A DNA stretch of 64,000 nucleotides from Deltaproteobacteria bacterium (GCA_031276865.1 JAISMF010000038.1:1-64000), one strand, 5' to 3'; shown: positions 46,018 to 56,041, counted from the stretch's first letter. Numbers and translations: made by a program. The notes: generated by a model not told the origin, from the letters alone.

Positions 46018-48006
46018 TTAATCAAAAGTATAGATATTCAATGTAAAAGAATTTAACCAAAAAGGATCCGTATTTTTTGATAGATAATCTATTTTTAGTG
46101 AGTTCAATCCTGATGTTATAGTTATATATTTAACTTTATTATTTTTTAATATAAAATTTTTATTATTATATAAATATTTAAAATCTTCTTTATTTCTTAT
46201 TAATGGAGAAATTAAGAATCCTGTTTCACACATACTAGGAATAATTCTATAAAAATATATTAATCCATTTTCTAATTCAATTATAATATATATAGGTGTA
46301 ATTTTATAAATAAAATTAGCTAAATCTCCAATTAAAGATTTTTGTAAAGTGAATGATATATAAATTAAATTATTATATTGTGATACATCAATCCTATCAT
46401 TTAAATTATATTTAGATGAATATCTTAAATTTTCTTCAATATTAAATATTTTATTTTTTTGGTTCTGATTTAATATTAAATAATCTTTATATTCTCCTAT
46501 TAAATTATAATAATTCAATATTACAGGAAAACTAATCCCATCTTCTATGGTTACTAATCGATGATCTATTGTACCAATTTTATAAAAAATATTATCAGGC
46601 GCTTTATATTTATCTAATAAATGCTGCACATTTAATTTTAGTAATGCAGGATGATATGCCATATAACTTTGAAAAGCTATCCTTGGATTCCATTTATTTG
46701 AGGTAACTAATAATAAAGCCTGATCATAGGTGTACAGATCGGAAGTTCCTGGTAAATTAGGTAGATGATATTCATTTAAAATATTATTTTTACTTTGCGT
46801 ATATTGGTTAATAAAATAATTTTTTTCAGTAATAATATGATAAATACCATTAATAGAACGAATTAAAGGAGGAAGTCTATATTTATGAGAGCTAAAAAAG
46901 ATAACTAATTGTACAAAAATAAAAAGTATAATAATTGTACCTGAAAAAATTCTAATGTTCATTTTTTTAAATTTAAAAATGAGCGGAAATATCAGAAAAA
47001 AATGTATTAATATAGTGAAATAATTTGCAATATGTCCATAATCGTTTCGTACAAAACTTGCTTTAAATAATATTAAAAGAAATGAACTAATCAGCAGAAA
47101 AAAAATAATTTTGTCTATTAATTTTAAATCAATCTCTTTATAAAATATTATAAGTAATACAATATTAAAGAATAAAAATATAATATCTAAATAAAAATTA
47201 TTAAATAAACTCATAGCTTCAGTATGAGTTGATGCTATTAAATAACTATAATAAATAAAATTAAAAATATTAGATATTTGTTGTCCTGCCAAAGTCCAAA
47301 AAAATATAAATGATATATAAAAAGTAATTATGCTAATAATTAAAAAATTATATTTTTTAATATATATTAAATATAAATATAATATAAATTGAATAAATAA
47401 TATATAAAAAAGATATGTTGATTTTATTAAAGTAAATAAACTAAATATTATTAATGATAATATTAGTAAAAATATATTATTTTTATTTGTAGTATCAAAA
47501 TCTAATATAATTTTAAAAATAGTTATTATAGGTAATACATAATAAATAGACTCTCCAGAATTCATGCCAATTAATGGAATTAAAAAAATAAAAACACAAT
47601 GAAAATTTATATTTTTATCAATAATATTAAATATTATAAATATATAGAAAATTGAAATTAATATGCCTAAAAATAAAGTCATATTATATAATCGAGGAAA
47701 ATTAATGCCTGCCATTAAATTAAAATATGGACCATAAGTGAAGATTAAATCTTGTCCAAATTGATAATTATAATCATAAGATGACGCCAAAGAATATACG
47801 AATGAAGGATCTAAGTCAGCAGTTGGACCCCATAGTTTAAATTGAACTACGGACAACAGTATCAGTGCGGAAAAAATTACTAAGAGAATTATATTTTTTT
47901 TTGAAGTCAATTGCGACACACTTATACAATAGTTACGGTAAATCCAGTCTATTTCATTTTTCTTACGGGTTTGGATGTTACGTTCTTCTTGAACCCCCGT
48001 CCGCAT
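46018..48006 (-). CDS. Large polytopic membrane protein, extremely AT-rich gene
   Basis: 662 residues with about ten to twelve membrane spans in the first 400, then a soluble C-terminal half. Near residues 60-95 it reads WGPTADLDPSFVYSLASSYDY, then GQDLIFTYGPYFNL, a pattern I associate with predicted GT-C-like or polysaccharide-related membrane proteins, but no catalytic motif was confirmed. G+C looks near a quarter by eye, against about 60-65% for neighbours, except at the 5' end, so the gene is probably acquired. The start ATG 48006 lies in GC-rich DNA with a weak ribosome-binding site. Function is not assigned. Confidence 0.6.
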   Translation of the reverse strand: MRTGVQEERNIQTRKKNEIDWIYRNYCISVSQLTSKKNIILLVIFSALILLSVVQFKLWGPTADLDPSFVYSLASSYDYNYQFGQDLIFTYGPYFNLMAGINFPRLYNMTLFLGILISIFYIFIIFNIIDKNINFHCVFIFLIPLIGMNSGESIYYVLPIITIFKIILDFDTTNKNNIFLLILSLIIFSLFTLIKSTYLFYILFIQFILYLYLIYIKKYNFLIISIITFYISFIFFWTLAGQQISNIFNFIYYSYLIASTHTEAMSLFNNFYLDIIFLFFNIVLLIIFYKEIDLKLIDKIIFFLLISSFLLILFKASFVRNDYGHIANYFTILIHFFLIFPLIFKFKKMNIRIFSGTIIILFIFVQLVIFFSSHKYRLPPLIRSINGIYHIITEKNYFINQYTQSKNNILNEYHLPNLPGTSDLYTYDQALLLVTSNKWNPRIAFQSYMAYHPALLKLNVQHLLDKYKAPDNIFYKIGTIDHRLVTIEDGISFPVILNYYNLIGEYKDYLILNQNQKNKIFNIEENLRYSSKYNLNDRIDVSQYNNLIYISFTLQKSLIGDLANFIYKITPIYIIIELENGLIYFYRIIPSMCETGFLISPLIRNKEDFKYLYNNKNFILKNNKVKYITITSGLNSLKIDYLSKNTDPFWLNSFTLNIYTFD

Positions 48007-48389
48007 CGGCTAGGAGCCTTAACGGCGGAATATTCCTTTCCATCCTAGATTAGCGCGGCGACAATCCGGATCGGTTCATGAGAGGGACTCGCGGTGGCCC
48101 TCCGGGAGCCCCGTGCGGATCTGAATTTTCCGTAAACGCTCCCCCTGTTCTTCGTGCAAACATAGCGGATTAAAAGAGCGCGTTCCGAAAGCGGCGGAAA
48201 CCCTGTTCGCGACCCTTCCCCCGCCGCGCTTCAACGCCTTCGCGCCGGTTACGGCGCCGCGTCGTCCGGCCGAGTTTTTATAGTTAGATCCCGGAAGAGG
48301 ACCATTTCCGTCATTCCGAGCGAAATCATCTCGGGCGGCCTTTTCGTATCGCGGAGCTCATCCTCCCCGTTAGGCTGACAGCGGTCTTC
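48007..48389. other. Intergenic region, GC-rich
   Basis: No gene recognised. It contains inverted GC stretches but no canonical terminator. It divides the AT-rich membrane protein gene from the amino acid ABC operon. Confidence 0.4.
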
Positions 48390-49109
48390 TCAGCGCCCGC
48401 CCTCCTCCGGGAGGGCCAGGCGTTTTTCCGCCAGACCCAAGAGCCAGGTGGCTATGGTCACCAGGGCCAGGTAGTAGAGGGCGGTGAGGAGGTAGCACTC
48501 GAAGTGCCGGAAATACAGCGAGGCCACAGACGAGGCCTCGCCCGTGAGTTCCGTGATGGTGACGATAAGCGCCAAGGACGAGTATTTTATAAGGTAGACG
48601 ATCTCGTTTCCGCAGCCGGGAAGCGCCCTCCTAAAGGCCATCGGAGCGGTTATGTGCCAGAAGGCGGCGCTTTTGGAGAAGCCCAGCGCCTGGGCCGCCA
48701 GGTACTGGCCCTTTTTAATGGAGAGGATGGCGCCGCGGATGTATTCCGACTGATAGGCGCCGCTGCACATGGCGAAGGCCGTGACCGAGGCGACGTAGGG
48801 GGAGAGGCGGAAGAGATCGGAGAAGGGGCGGATCTCCGGACCGAAATGGGCCTCCAGAAAAAGGCTCACGGAGGGAAGCCCGTAGAACCACATCATGAGC
48901 TGCACCACCAGGGGCGTGCCCCGAAAGACGCCCACGTAGAAATCCAAAAGGCGGCTCAGCCATTTCCTCCCCGAGGCCCGCCCGGCCCCCGCCAGGACGC
49001 CTATGAGGATCCCCAGGAGGGCGGAGGGGACGATGATCTGGACGCTTAAAATCAGGCCCCGGTTCAAAGCCGGGATGAGCTCGAGGCGGTAGAACTCCAG
49101 GGTGCCCAT
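48390..49109 (-). CDS. Polar amino acid ABC transporter permease (second)
   Basis: 239 residues with about five membrane spans. The EAA-type loop near residues 130-165 (YLAAQALGFSKSAAFWHITAPMAFRRALPGCGNEIVYLIK) marks HisM/GlnP-type permeases. It begins 3 bases after the ATPase stop and closes the operon. The partner permease at 49892 has the same loop, so the membrane channel is probably a heterodimer. It imports an amino acid across the inner membrane. No terminator was pinned at its 3' end. Confidence 0.87.
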   Translation of the reverse strand: MGTLEFYRLELIPALNRGLILSVQIIVPSALLGILIGVLAGAGRASGRKWLSRLLDFYVGVFRGTPLVVQLMMWFYGLPSVSLFLEAHFGPEIRPFSDLFRLSPYVASVTAFAMCSGAYQSEYIRGAILSIKKGQYLAAQALGFSKSAAFWHITAPMAFRRALPGCGNEIVYLIKYSSLALIVTITELTGEASSVASLYFRHFECYLLTALYYLALVTIATWLLGLAEKRLALPEEGGR

Positions 49110-49112
49110 TTT

Positions 49113-49895
49113 CTAGCGCCCCGTAACTTCGGAGAGTTTCCGGCAGAAGAGCCCGGCCCGGGAAGGCGAGTTTTCGTCCAAGAGCTCCTCCGGGCTTCCC
49201 CGTTCGGTGATCCTCCCGTCTTCCATGAAGAGGATCTCCTTTGTCAAATGCCGGGCGAAGCCCACCTGGTGGGTGACCATGAGCATGGTCATGCCGCTTT
49301 GGAATAGATCTTGAATGACGTTTAAGACCTCGCCTATGAGCTCGGGATCCAGGGCGCTGGTGGGCTCGTCTAAAAGCATGACCTTGGGATCCATGGCGAG
49401 GGCCCGGGCGATGGAGACCCTTTGCTTTTGCCCTCCCGAGAGCTGGGCGGGGTAAAGATCCTCCTTCCCTCCGAGGCCCACCCGCTCCAGCTCCTCTTCG
49501 GCCCGTTTGTAAGCCGGGGCCTTCCTCATCCCCTTCACCCTCCGGAGGGCGACCGCGACGTTGTCGCGGGCGTTCAAGTGATCGAAGAGGTTGAAGTCCT
49601 GAAAGATCATGCCGATCTTTTCCCGAAACAGGCGGATGTCCTTCTTTCCCATCTCCCGGGCGCTCTCCCCGTCCAGAAAGACGTCCCCCGCGTCCGGTAC
49701 GACTAAGAAATGCGCGCACTGGAGCAGGGTGCTTTTCCCGCCGCCCGAGGGTCCGATCAAGACCTTGAGCTCCCCCTTGTTCAAGTTCAGGGAGACCTCG
49801 TCTAAGATGAGCTTCCCCCCCATGGTTTTGGAGACGCCCCGGATGTCCAAAAGGGGCCCCGGGCTTCCGGGCGAATTGGAAGAGGGATCCATCAA
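49113..49895 (-). CDS. Polar amino acid ABC transporter ATPase (GlnQ-like)
   Basis: 260 residues. Walker A LIGPSGGGKSTLLQC, Q-loop KIGMIFQDFNLFDHL, signature AQLSGGQKQRVSIARALAMDP, Walker B VMLLDEPTSALDPEL and His-switch MVTHQVGFA. These are classical PAAT-family ATPase features. The start ATG 49895 overlaps the upstream permease stop by four bases, implying coupling. An internal start near residue 15 (LLDIRG) is possible because the first residues are Ser/Pro-rich. Confidence 0.9.
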   Translation of the reverse strand: MMDPSSNSPGSPGPLLDIRGVSKTMGGKLILDEVSLNLNKGELKVLIGPSGGGKSTLLQCAHFLVVPDAGDVFLDGESAREMGKKDIRLFREKIGMIFQDFNLFDHLNARDNVAVALRRVKGMRKAPAYKRAEEELERVGLGGKEDLYPAQLSGGQKQRVSIARALAMDPKVMLLDEPTSALDPELIGEVLNVIQDLFQSGMTMLMVTHQVGFARHLTKEILFMEDGRITERGSPEELLDENSPSRAGLFCRKLSEVTGR

Positions 49896-50593
49896 AGCGC
49901 CTGGTTCCCCAGCCCCGGAATCATGGTGGCCCTCCGGACGCGTTTTAAAAGCGAGACCCCCAGCCAGGTGAGGACGAAGTACAAGGCCCCGGCCAAAAGA
50001 TAGAAGGTCACGTGGCGATAGGTTTGCGACGCCATGAACTTGGTGCGGGCCATGATTTCCAGGGTTCCCAGGGTGTAGGCCACGGCCGAGTCCTTGAGGA
50101 GGATGGAGTACTCGTTGGACCAGGCGGGAATGGAGAGGCGCAAGGCCTGGGGGAGCACGATGCGCGTGACCGCCGTGAAGCTAGAGAAGCCCAAGGCCCG
50201 GGCCGCCTTGAACTGCCCCGGGGAAACCGAGAGGATGGCGCCTTTGAATATCTGGGACTGGTAGGCCCCGCTCGCGAGCCCCAGGGCCGCGAGCGAGGCG
50301 GAGAAGGGGGAGAAGGCGTGCCGCAGGTGGAAAAGGGAGTGGAGAAGCCTTTCCAGGATGGGGTAGACCCCGAAATAGACCAGGAAGAGGAGGACGAGGA
50401 TGGGCACCCCCCGGAAAAACCAGACGTAGACGCCCAAAAGCCTTCCCAGGGGCCGGGGTCCGTAGACCCTGAGCGAGGCCAATGGGAGTCCGATCGCGAA
50501 ACCCAGGGACATGGCCCCCAGGATCAGCCCCGCGGTCCAGCCGGTGCCCTTGAGGATGTAGAAAGCCGACTCGAGAAATTGCTGGAGATCCAT
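49892..50593 (-). CDS. Polar amino acid ABC transporter permease (first)
   Basis: 233 residues with about five membrane spans and the EAA-type loop FKAARALGFSSFTAVTRIVLPQALRLSIPAWSNEYSILLKD, typical of HisQ/GlnP permeases. It follows the substrate-binding gene after a 220-base gap containing terminator-like hairpins, so its level is probably below that of the binding protein. Substrate not determinable. Confidence 0.88.
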   Translation of the reverse strand: MDLQQFLESAFYILKGTGWTAGLILGAMSLGFAIGLPLASLRVYGPRPLGRLLGVYVWFFRGVPILVLLFLVYFGVYPILERLLHSLFHLRHAFSPFSASLAALGLASGAYQSQIFKGAILSVSPGQFKAARALGFSSFTAVTRIVLPQALRLSIPAWSNEYSILLKDSAVAYTLGTLEIMARTKFMASQTYRHVTFYLLAGALYFVLTWLGVSLLKRVRRATMIPGLGNQAL

Positions 50594-50703
50594 TGCGTCG
50601 GAAAAGAAACTCTCCCACCCGAGGGGGTTGTCCCGCGGACGGACGTGAGGAGGGAAGGGTTAGGGAGGCGGAAGGAGAGACTCCGGAAGCCGCCGGAGGA
50701 GTT

Positions 50704-50785
50704 AAAAAGGCCGGAAGACTTTTTCCGGATCGTCCGCGCCTTTCACGGCGCGAAAGGAGGCGGGGCCGCCCTCCGCGGCCCCGCC
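50704..50785 (-). terminator. Two hairpins between the binding-protein and permease genes
   Basis: On the minus strand an 11-bp GC stem (50785-50759) comes first, then CCGGAA-AAAGTC-TTCCGG (50728-50711) followed by CCTTTTT. Only the second has the T tract of an intrinsic terminator. Such partial terminators commonly set a high binding-protein to membrane-protein ratio. Confidence 0.6.
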
Positions 50786-50814
50786 GGAACGGGAAAAAGG
50801 CCGCCGGCTCCGGA

Positions 50815-51564
50815 TTAGTGCTTCGCCGGATTGTACTTCTCGATCAGGGTCTGCCAGTAGGGGTCGGCCATGAGGAGGGCGAGCCCCTCGTTTAGGGTGG
50901 AAAGGAGCTCCGGGTTGTCCTTGTTCACGGCGTAGGCGAACTGCTCCTCGGGTATTCCGGCGTCCCCCAAGATTTTCACCGGCTGGGATTTCACGGCTAT
51001 GAGGGCCGGGGCGTCGTTCATGACGGCCGCGTCGATTCTGCCGTTAACCACCTCGGCCACCGCCATCTCGAAGTTGTCGTACTGGCGGATGGTGTAGTCG
51101 CGGCCGTCCTTTTTGTTGGAGTCGATCATGCTCTTGGCCTCGCTCGTGCCCAGCTGCACCCCGATGGTCTTGCCGCCGTTTAAAACCTCGTCCAAGGTCA
51201 GATTCGAGTTATTGGACACCACCACCACCTGTTTGACCACCCAGTAGGGTATGGTGAAGGCCACCTGCTCCGCCCGCTCCTTGGAGACGGAGAGCCCGGA
51301 GGCGATGATGTCGATCTTCTTCTCCTTTAAGCTGGTGATGATGCTGGACCAGGGCAGGGCCTCGTGGACGACCGTGAAGCCCTGCTTCTGGGCGATCCAG
51401 TTCAAAGCGTCCACATCGAAGCCGGCGGCCTTGCCGCCCGGCTCCATGTAGGCGAAGGGCTTGAAATCGCCGTCGATGCCGTTTATGAGCTCCCCTTCGG
51501 CGAAAAGGGGGAGGGCGGAGAAAAGTAAAACGGAAAAACTAAGAAGGAAAAGTTTTTTCAGCAT
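50815..51564 (-). CDS. Amino acid ABC transporter periplasmic binding protein
   Basis: 249 residues with a signal peptide (MLKKLFLLSFSVLLFSALPLFA) and no lipobox. The mature part is an SBP family 3 protein: DGDFKPFAYMEPGGKAAGFDVDALNWIA, ERAEQVAFTIPYW, LGTSEAKSM and a final PYWQTLIEKYNP. It binds a polar amino acid in the periplasm and passes it to the permease pair downstream. AGAGG lies 8 bases before the ATG. First gene of a four-gene operon. Confidence 0.9.
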   Translation of the reverse strand: MLKKLFLLSFSVLLFSALPLFAEGELINGIDGDFKPFAYMEPGGKAAGFDVDALNWIAQKQGFTVVHEALPWSSIITSLKEKKIDIIASGLSVSKERAEQVAFTIPYWVVKQVVVVSNNSNLTLDEVLNGGKTIGVQLGTSEAKSMIDSNKKDGRDYTIRQYDNFEMAVAEVVNGRIDAAVMNDAPALIAVKSQPVKILGDAGIPEEQFAYAVNKDNPELLSTLNEGLALLMADPYWQTLIEKYNPAKH

Positions 51565-52413
51565 GTCGAACCTCTTTTATCTCACCCGACGGCGGTTCCG
51601 GACCCCGGAAAAGGTCCGGGGGGAAAACATCGGGCTGATTGGGCCTAAGTTTATTTAAGCGCCCCCGAGGCGCTCTCCGTAAGGGGGGCCGCGGGAGAAG
51701 AAAGCCGAAGACGCGCCCGTTTTCCGCGGGGGCTTTCTTCCGGGCCCTTATGAGGGAAAAAGACCGGACGGAAGCGAAAATCAGCGGAAGGGGTGGTTTT
51801 CATGAGAGAACATTTTAGTTAGTCCCAAGGGAAATTACAATAGAATGTTAGTAGCGGCGGACTTTTCGGCCGGAAAGGGAAACAGGCGGGAAATGGCCGT
51901 TTTCCTAAAAGAAGGAGGTTTTAAGCGGAGCGTCTAGGGCGGGGTTTGGAGAGGGGAGCGTGGCCGGTGGTTCGGGGAGGGGAGCTGGAACCGCGCCCCG
52001 GTATCTAATTCCGGACCTTTTTAGGCGAAATAATATGAAGCGTCGAGGAAGCTTGATAAGGAAATTATACTAAATTATCTAAATTAACGTCTCAAAATAC
52101 CTCGGGACGCTCTTTGCCCCGGGCCGCGGAAAAAAAACGCGGGCGGCGCCTCACGGGTAGGAGGCGGAAAAAGAGGCCCCGCGGAAGGGCCGGGGGCGCG
52201 CGTCGGACGCGGCCGAGGCCATCGAACGGAGAAAACGGAACATAGTTTGGAACGCGGAACAAAGTCGAAGGGCCTAAAGCGATCCTGAAAAACCATCGGG
52301 CGCGGTCTCATTTTTGAAGTGGAAAAAAATTTATAGCGGCCGAAGCTTGTTTCAACACGTGAGAACTCGCCACCGTGAAGACGTTAGTTTCCCGCCGCTC
52401 ATTTATTTATGTT
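51565..52413. other. Intergenic region between two minus-strand units
   Basis: No convincing gene. 52020-52090 has an AT-rich patch. It should hold the promoter of the amino acid operon near its left end and any terminator of the SrfA-linked cluster near its right end; neither is clear. Confidence 0.4.
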
Positions 52414-54345
52414 TCATAAGCTGTCTATCAACTTGTTCAGCTCTTTCTCCTGGATGTTTATGGAGTTTAGAATATTCGTTTTTAATTCCTCGCGGCTGAC
52501 GGCCTCCTCGAGCTCGAGGATGAATTTGTCCATCAGGAACGCGCTTCCTATCCCCACCAGAGCCCCGACCGCTGCCCCCGCTCCAGTTCCAAGACCGGGC
52601 ACAACCGAGCCGATGGCGGCTCCGGTCGCTGAGCCCGCGGCGGTCGCGCCTCCGTAGCTGGCCGCTCTGGCGACCGCGATTTTCAGCAGGGTCTTGGCCG
52701 CTAGCTTGAAAGCGAACTTGGCCGCTATTCTCTCCACTAGGATTTTCACCCCCACCCCGGCGACCAGACCGGCCGAGAATCCAACCGCGACCGAGGCTCC
52801 CAGGCGCGTATTGAAGGGAATGAAGACGGGAACCGATTTGTCAGATATGTGGTTATCGGTTTTCAACTCCAGGATGGGTTTGACGTCGGCGGAGCAGTTC
52901 CTGCGGTAGCGCTGTTTTAAACCCTCCAGATTCACGGATTCGGGGAGGCTACTCAGGCTGTTTTGATAACTACTCAGAATTCTGTCTACGCCGCTGGCGT
53001 CCACATTCCGTTTCAGCCGCTCGTTTAGGGTCTGAGCCATATACTCCTCAACCTCGCCCAAGATCAGCGTCGCGAGGCGACCGTACTCGGCGGGGAGCGA
53101 GTAATACCAGTCGAGATAACCGTCCACATTGGCCCGGTACGCGTTGAAGATTTTTCGCGCCTCGTCTTTGAGTTCGGTCTTGAGTTTGGATTTGAACCTA
53201 TTCGCATCTTGCGCCAGTTTCCATGTCTCATCGGCCACGTCCTTCATGATGGCGGAGTCGTAGCATTCTCCGTCGATCATGACTAGGTAGACGTCTAAAT
53301 TATTTCGTTGCCTGGCGAGCTCGCGTCCGGTTTCTCCGGAAAAGAGAAGCTCCATCTTGAGTGATTGCGTGAAAAATAGGAATCCGACAAGGATGGGCGG
53401 GAGGAGCGCGCTGGTGAAAAACTGGAAAAAAGAGCCCTTTTCAGGCTTCATGGAAGTCCGGCCCGTGAGGCGAATCAGATCTCTCGCCGGGATTGTCACC
53501 ACGCGCAAAAGAAAGCTCAAGGGAATAAATAGGGTGCAATTGAAAATGATGTTCAGGAGAAACCAGCTCCAGAAACCGTGAGGGCTTATTTTTCCGATGA
53601 CGAAATCTTGGCCGCCCGTTATCACGGAGAACCAGTCGTTTAGAAACCGAAGGGAGTGGGAGCGGGCCGCCGGAAATAGATCGGCCTGTATGCTCACGGC
53701 CTCCCATGGACTCAATTGCGGGGGAGCCCCGGAGACGAAACTCATGCTCAGGATGAAGATGAAGGTCATCAGAAGCGGCGTGAACCAGGAGGCGGCCAGG
53801 GAGCTGTAGTAAGGGCTCAAGTGCCAGACGTTCACCTCTTTGCGGGTCGCTCTGTAACACTTTGCGAATATTATGAGCTGGACCGGTAGAGTGAGATAGA
53901 CGAAAAACCATTCCGTTAGCTTCAGGGAGGCCAGATTCAAAATTAGGCCGCAGGCGAGGATGACAGACCAAACGGCCGACCAAACGTTAAAGAAAAGACG
54001 CCGGCCGAAGAGTTTGTAGACGATTCCTTCCCGGTTAAGATTTTGGAATATGATGGCGTCTTTAACGGCTTTGAAGTAGGTCAGAGATAAATAAATAGGG
54101 AGTGACGCCGCTATGACCAGGATGACGGAAATGACGAAAGGATAGGTCCCCACGCGTTTTGGTATGAAGTGGTAGAAGATAATCACGGCGAGCCCCAGGA
54201 TAAGGGGCGGACCGTAGTTGGGATGATAGTCGGCCCAATAACCGCCAGTTTTTTTCGCGGGCTTTTTTTGGGGCGTGTTTCCAGGTCGTTTCACGGCGCT
54301 GTCAATCGGTTGTTCAGTATGTCCGATTTTTTTGGGCTTGGTCAT
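52414..54345 (-). CDS. Polytopic membrane protein with glycine-rich C-terminal segment
   Basis: 643 residues from ATG 54345 (GGAGGCGAAAAGGA just upstream; the frame extends to 54498 without support). About seven membrane spans occupy residues 45-335 (PLILGLAVIIFYHFI, PFVISVILVIAASLPIYLSL, TPLLMTFIFILSMSFV and others). A soluble part of about 200 residues follows. Residues 520-600 contain ATAAGSATGAAIGSVVPGLG followed by GAAVGALVGIGS, a glycine-zipper-like hydrophobic stretch. It is the last gene of the SrfA-containing minus-strand cluster, so a membrane partner of that system is plausible. No family recognised. Confidence 0.65.
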   Translation of the reverse strand: MTKPKKIGHTEQPIDSAVKRPGNTPQKKPAKKTGGYWADYHPNYGPPLILGLAVIIFYHFIPKRVGTYPFVISVILVIAASLPIYLSLTYFKAVKDAIIFQNLNREGIVYKLFGRRLFFNVWSAVWSVILACGLILNLASLKLTEWFFVYLTLPVQLIIFAKCYRATRKEVNVWHLSPYYSSLAASWFTPLLMTFIFILSMSFVSGAPPQLSPWEAVSIQADLFPAARSHSLRFLNDWFSVITGGQDFVIGKISPHGFWSWFLLNIIFNCTLFIPLSFLLRVVTIPARDLIRLTGRTSMKPEKGSFFQFFTSALLPPILVGFLFFTQSLKMELLFSGETGRELARQRNNLDVYLVMIDGECYDSAIMKDVADETWKLAQDANRFKSKLKTELKDEARKIFNAYRANVDGYLDWYYSLPAEYGRLATLILGEVEEYMAQTLNERLKRNVDASGVDRILSSYQNSLSSLPESVNLEGLKQRYRRNCSADVKPILELKTDNHISDKSVPVFIPFNTRLGASVAVGFSAGLVAGVGVKILVERIAAKFAFKLAAKTLLKIAVARAASYGGATAAGSATGAAIGSVVPGLGTGAGAAVGALVGIGSAFLMDKFILELEEAVSREELKTNILNSINIQEKELNKLIDSL

Positions 54346-54652
54346 TTCCTTTTCGCCTCCGCTTAACTTATATAACCAGGGCCAGCTACGCCCAGGCGTG
54401 GCGCGCCGCATGGGAGCCCTTTGAGGCAAGCCGCGGGGCTCAAACGAGGACGTAGCCGCCGTATAGATCGCCTTTTTCTTTGAAGCGCCGATTTCCACAG
54501 GGACGGTTTACAACATAGTCGGCGGGTTCGAATCGGCCCACGGCCTGGATGATGCGAGGATGACTTCGAGGCGGATCTTATGAGCGGACCCCGCGTGAAC
54601 GCCGAACGACCGCCCATCCGCCTAACGAGTGTTCAACTAGCTCGCGCCCGGC
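54346..54652. other. Intergenic region inside the SrfA-like cluster
   Basis: About 300 bases between the polytopic protein gene and the first SrfA-like stop. The longer minus-strand frame that crosses it is not supported by a ribosome-binding site. No repeat or hairpin seen. Confidence 0.35.
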
Positions 54653-56041
54653 TTAGGATTTTCCCAGGAATTTGAATTTGCTGGTGAATTTGTGGTCGCT
54701 GTTCCGGCCGTCGCAGACGCTTGTTCCGCGCGGTCCGTTGCGGCAGGTGAGGGTGTTTTTTCCGTAAGCGAGGCCGCTTTTCTCGCACAGAGCCCCTCCA
54801 TCCTGGATGACGACGGTTTTTCCCTGTTTTTTCGCGGTGGTTTTAGTCCGACAGGTGTCCGTGTGCTTTCCCTTGCCGTCGTATTCCCTGACGGTGGCGC
54901 CGCCTCGACCGTTTTTATCGAAGCAGTAGACGTAGATTACGGGGAGGTTGGTCATGTTGTCGACGAGGTCCGAATCCGATTCCCAGCAGCCTTCCAGAAA
55001 AGACAGATCGTTTGGATCGCCACCCTCGGGTATGACGAGGGCGTCCCCTTTGCCGGTTTTGGGAGGACTTTTCGGTTCCGGCGGAGGCTTTGGAGCGGGA
55101 GCCGGAGCGGTAGCCGGAGCCGGAGCGGGCACGGACAAGACCTCCTCGCCCATCTCGGGGGCCTGGTCGAAGTCAGTTTCCGGCTTGGGAAGGGGATCCA
55201 GCCGCAGCTCGGCCTCCTCCACCGGGCAGAGGGCCACGCCGGAAAAATATCGGGATTTCTCCCGGAAAAGTTCGCGCGCGAGCCCCCTCTCCTCGCTGAA
55301 ATCGTAGCCGGGCGCCTTACCGAGTAAATAATTTAAAAGTCCGGGAAAGAAAAGAAGCGCCGCGAGCGTTAAGAGCAGAAAGGTTAAAAGGGCGGTGAGG
55401 AGAGTCCGCGCGAGGTTCCAGAGAAACGCGTTCTCCTTAAGCTCTAGGGACGTAAAGCCTGGAAACGGTTGGTTTTCGGGGGGAGGGGGCGTCTCTTCAA
55501 GGTTTCCGCCTTCCCGAAAAGCAGCGTCCGCCGGATAAACGGCGGACTCGGTCAAACTCGCCGGCGCCGCGCCGTAAGTTTTAACGGGATTGAGGCCCCA
55601 GCCGGTCGCGACGGGAACGCCTCCCACGGAAAAAATCTCTAGAGGGCTTTCTTCGCCCTGGAGGAAAGCGGTCAGGGAGTCTTGGAACTTTTTTAATATT
55701 TTCGAGGCGATCCGCTTCTGCCGCGAATCGGAGCTTTCCAGCTTGAGCGTCTCCATTTCCAGCCGGCGGGAAAAATCCGCTAAAAGAGCGTCCAGATTCG
55801 CCTTTTCGCCGGCGCTTAAAAAACGGTGAGCCCGAATCTCGCCCAAGACCTCGGTATGCCACTCCAAAGCGTTGGAGCCTGGTTTTTCCACGGGGATCGC
55901 CAAAACGGCGGAAGCCCCCGGGCCCAAATTCATGTCCAGGAGCCTGGCTAGGAGATCGCGCAGACGCACGGGCCGCGTTCCCTCGACGGAGTCGGGGCTG
56001 AATTTAAGCGGATCGGTCCTGGTTAAGAGCTGGAAGGGCAT
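54653..56041 (-). CDS. SrfA-like membrane-anchored protein, copy 1
   Basis: 462 residues. Residues 1-160 form the SrfA-type N-terminal domain (VRLRDLLARLL, SAVLAIPVEKPG, ALEWHTEVLG, VPVATGWGLNP). One membrane span lies at about 211-236. A Pro/Ala-rich linker (about 305-340, APAPATAPAPAPKPPPEPK) follows, and then a C-terminal domain with GGDPNDLSFLEGCWES, YVYCFDKNGRGG and several Cys residues likely to form disulphides. The architecture matches SrfA, the first protein of the SrfABC virulence/toxin locus of Salmonella and relatives; the role here is inferred. It is the copy closest to the polytopic protein gene. Confidence 0.75.
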   Translation of the reverse strand: MPFQLLTRTDPLKFSPDSVEGTRPVRLRDLLARLLDMNLGPGASAVLAIPVEKPGSNALEWHTEVLGEIRAHRFLSAGEKANLDALLADFSRRLEMETLKLESSDSRQKRIASKILKKFQDSLTAFLQGEESPLEIFSVGGVPVATGWGLNPVKTYGAAPASLTESAVYPADAAFREGGNLEETPPPPENQPFPGFTSLELKENAFLWNLARTLLTALLTFLLLTLAALLFFPGLLNYLLGKAPGYDFSEERGLARELFREKSRYFSGVALCPVEEAELRLDPLPKPETDFDQAPEMGEEVLSVPAPAPATAPAPAPKPPPEPKSPPKTGKGDALVIPEGGDPNDLSFLEGCWESDSDLVDNMTNLPVIYVYCFDKNGRGGATVREYDGKGKHTDTCRTKTTAKKQGKTVVIQDGGALCEKSGLAYGKNTLTCRNGPRGTSVCDGRNSDHKFTSKFKFLGKS

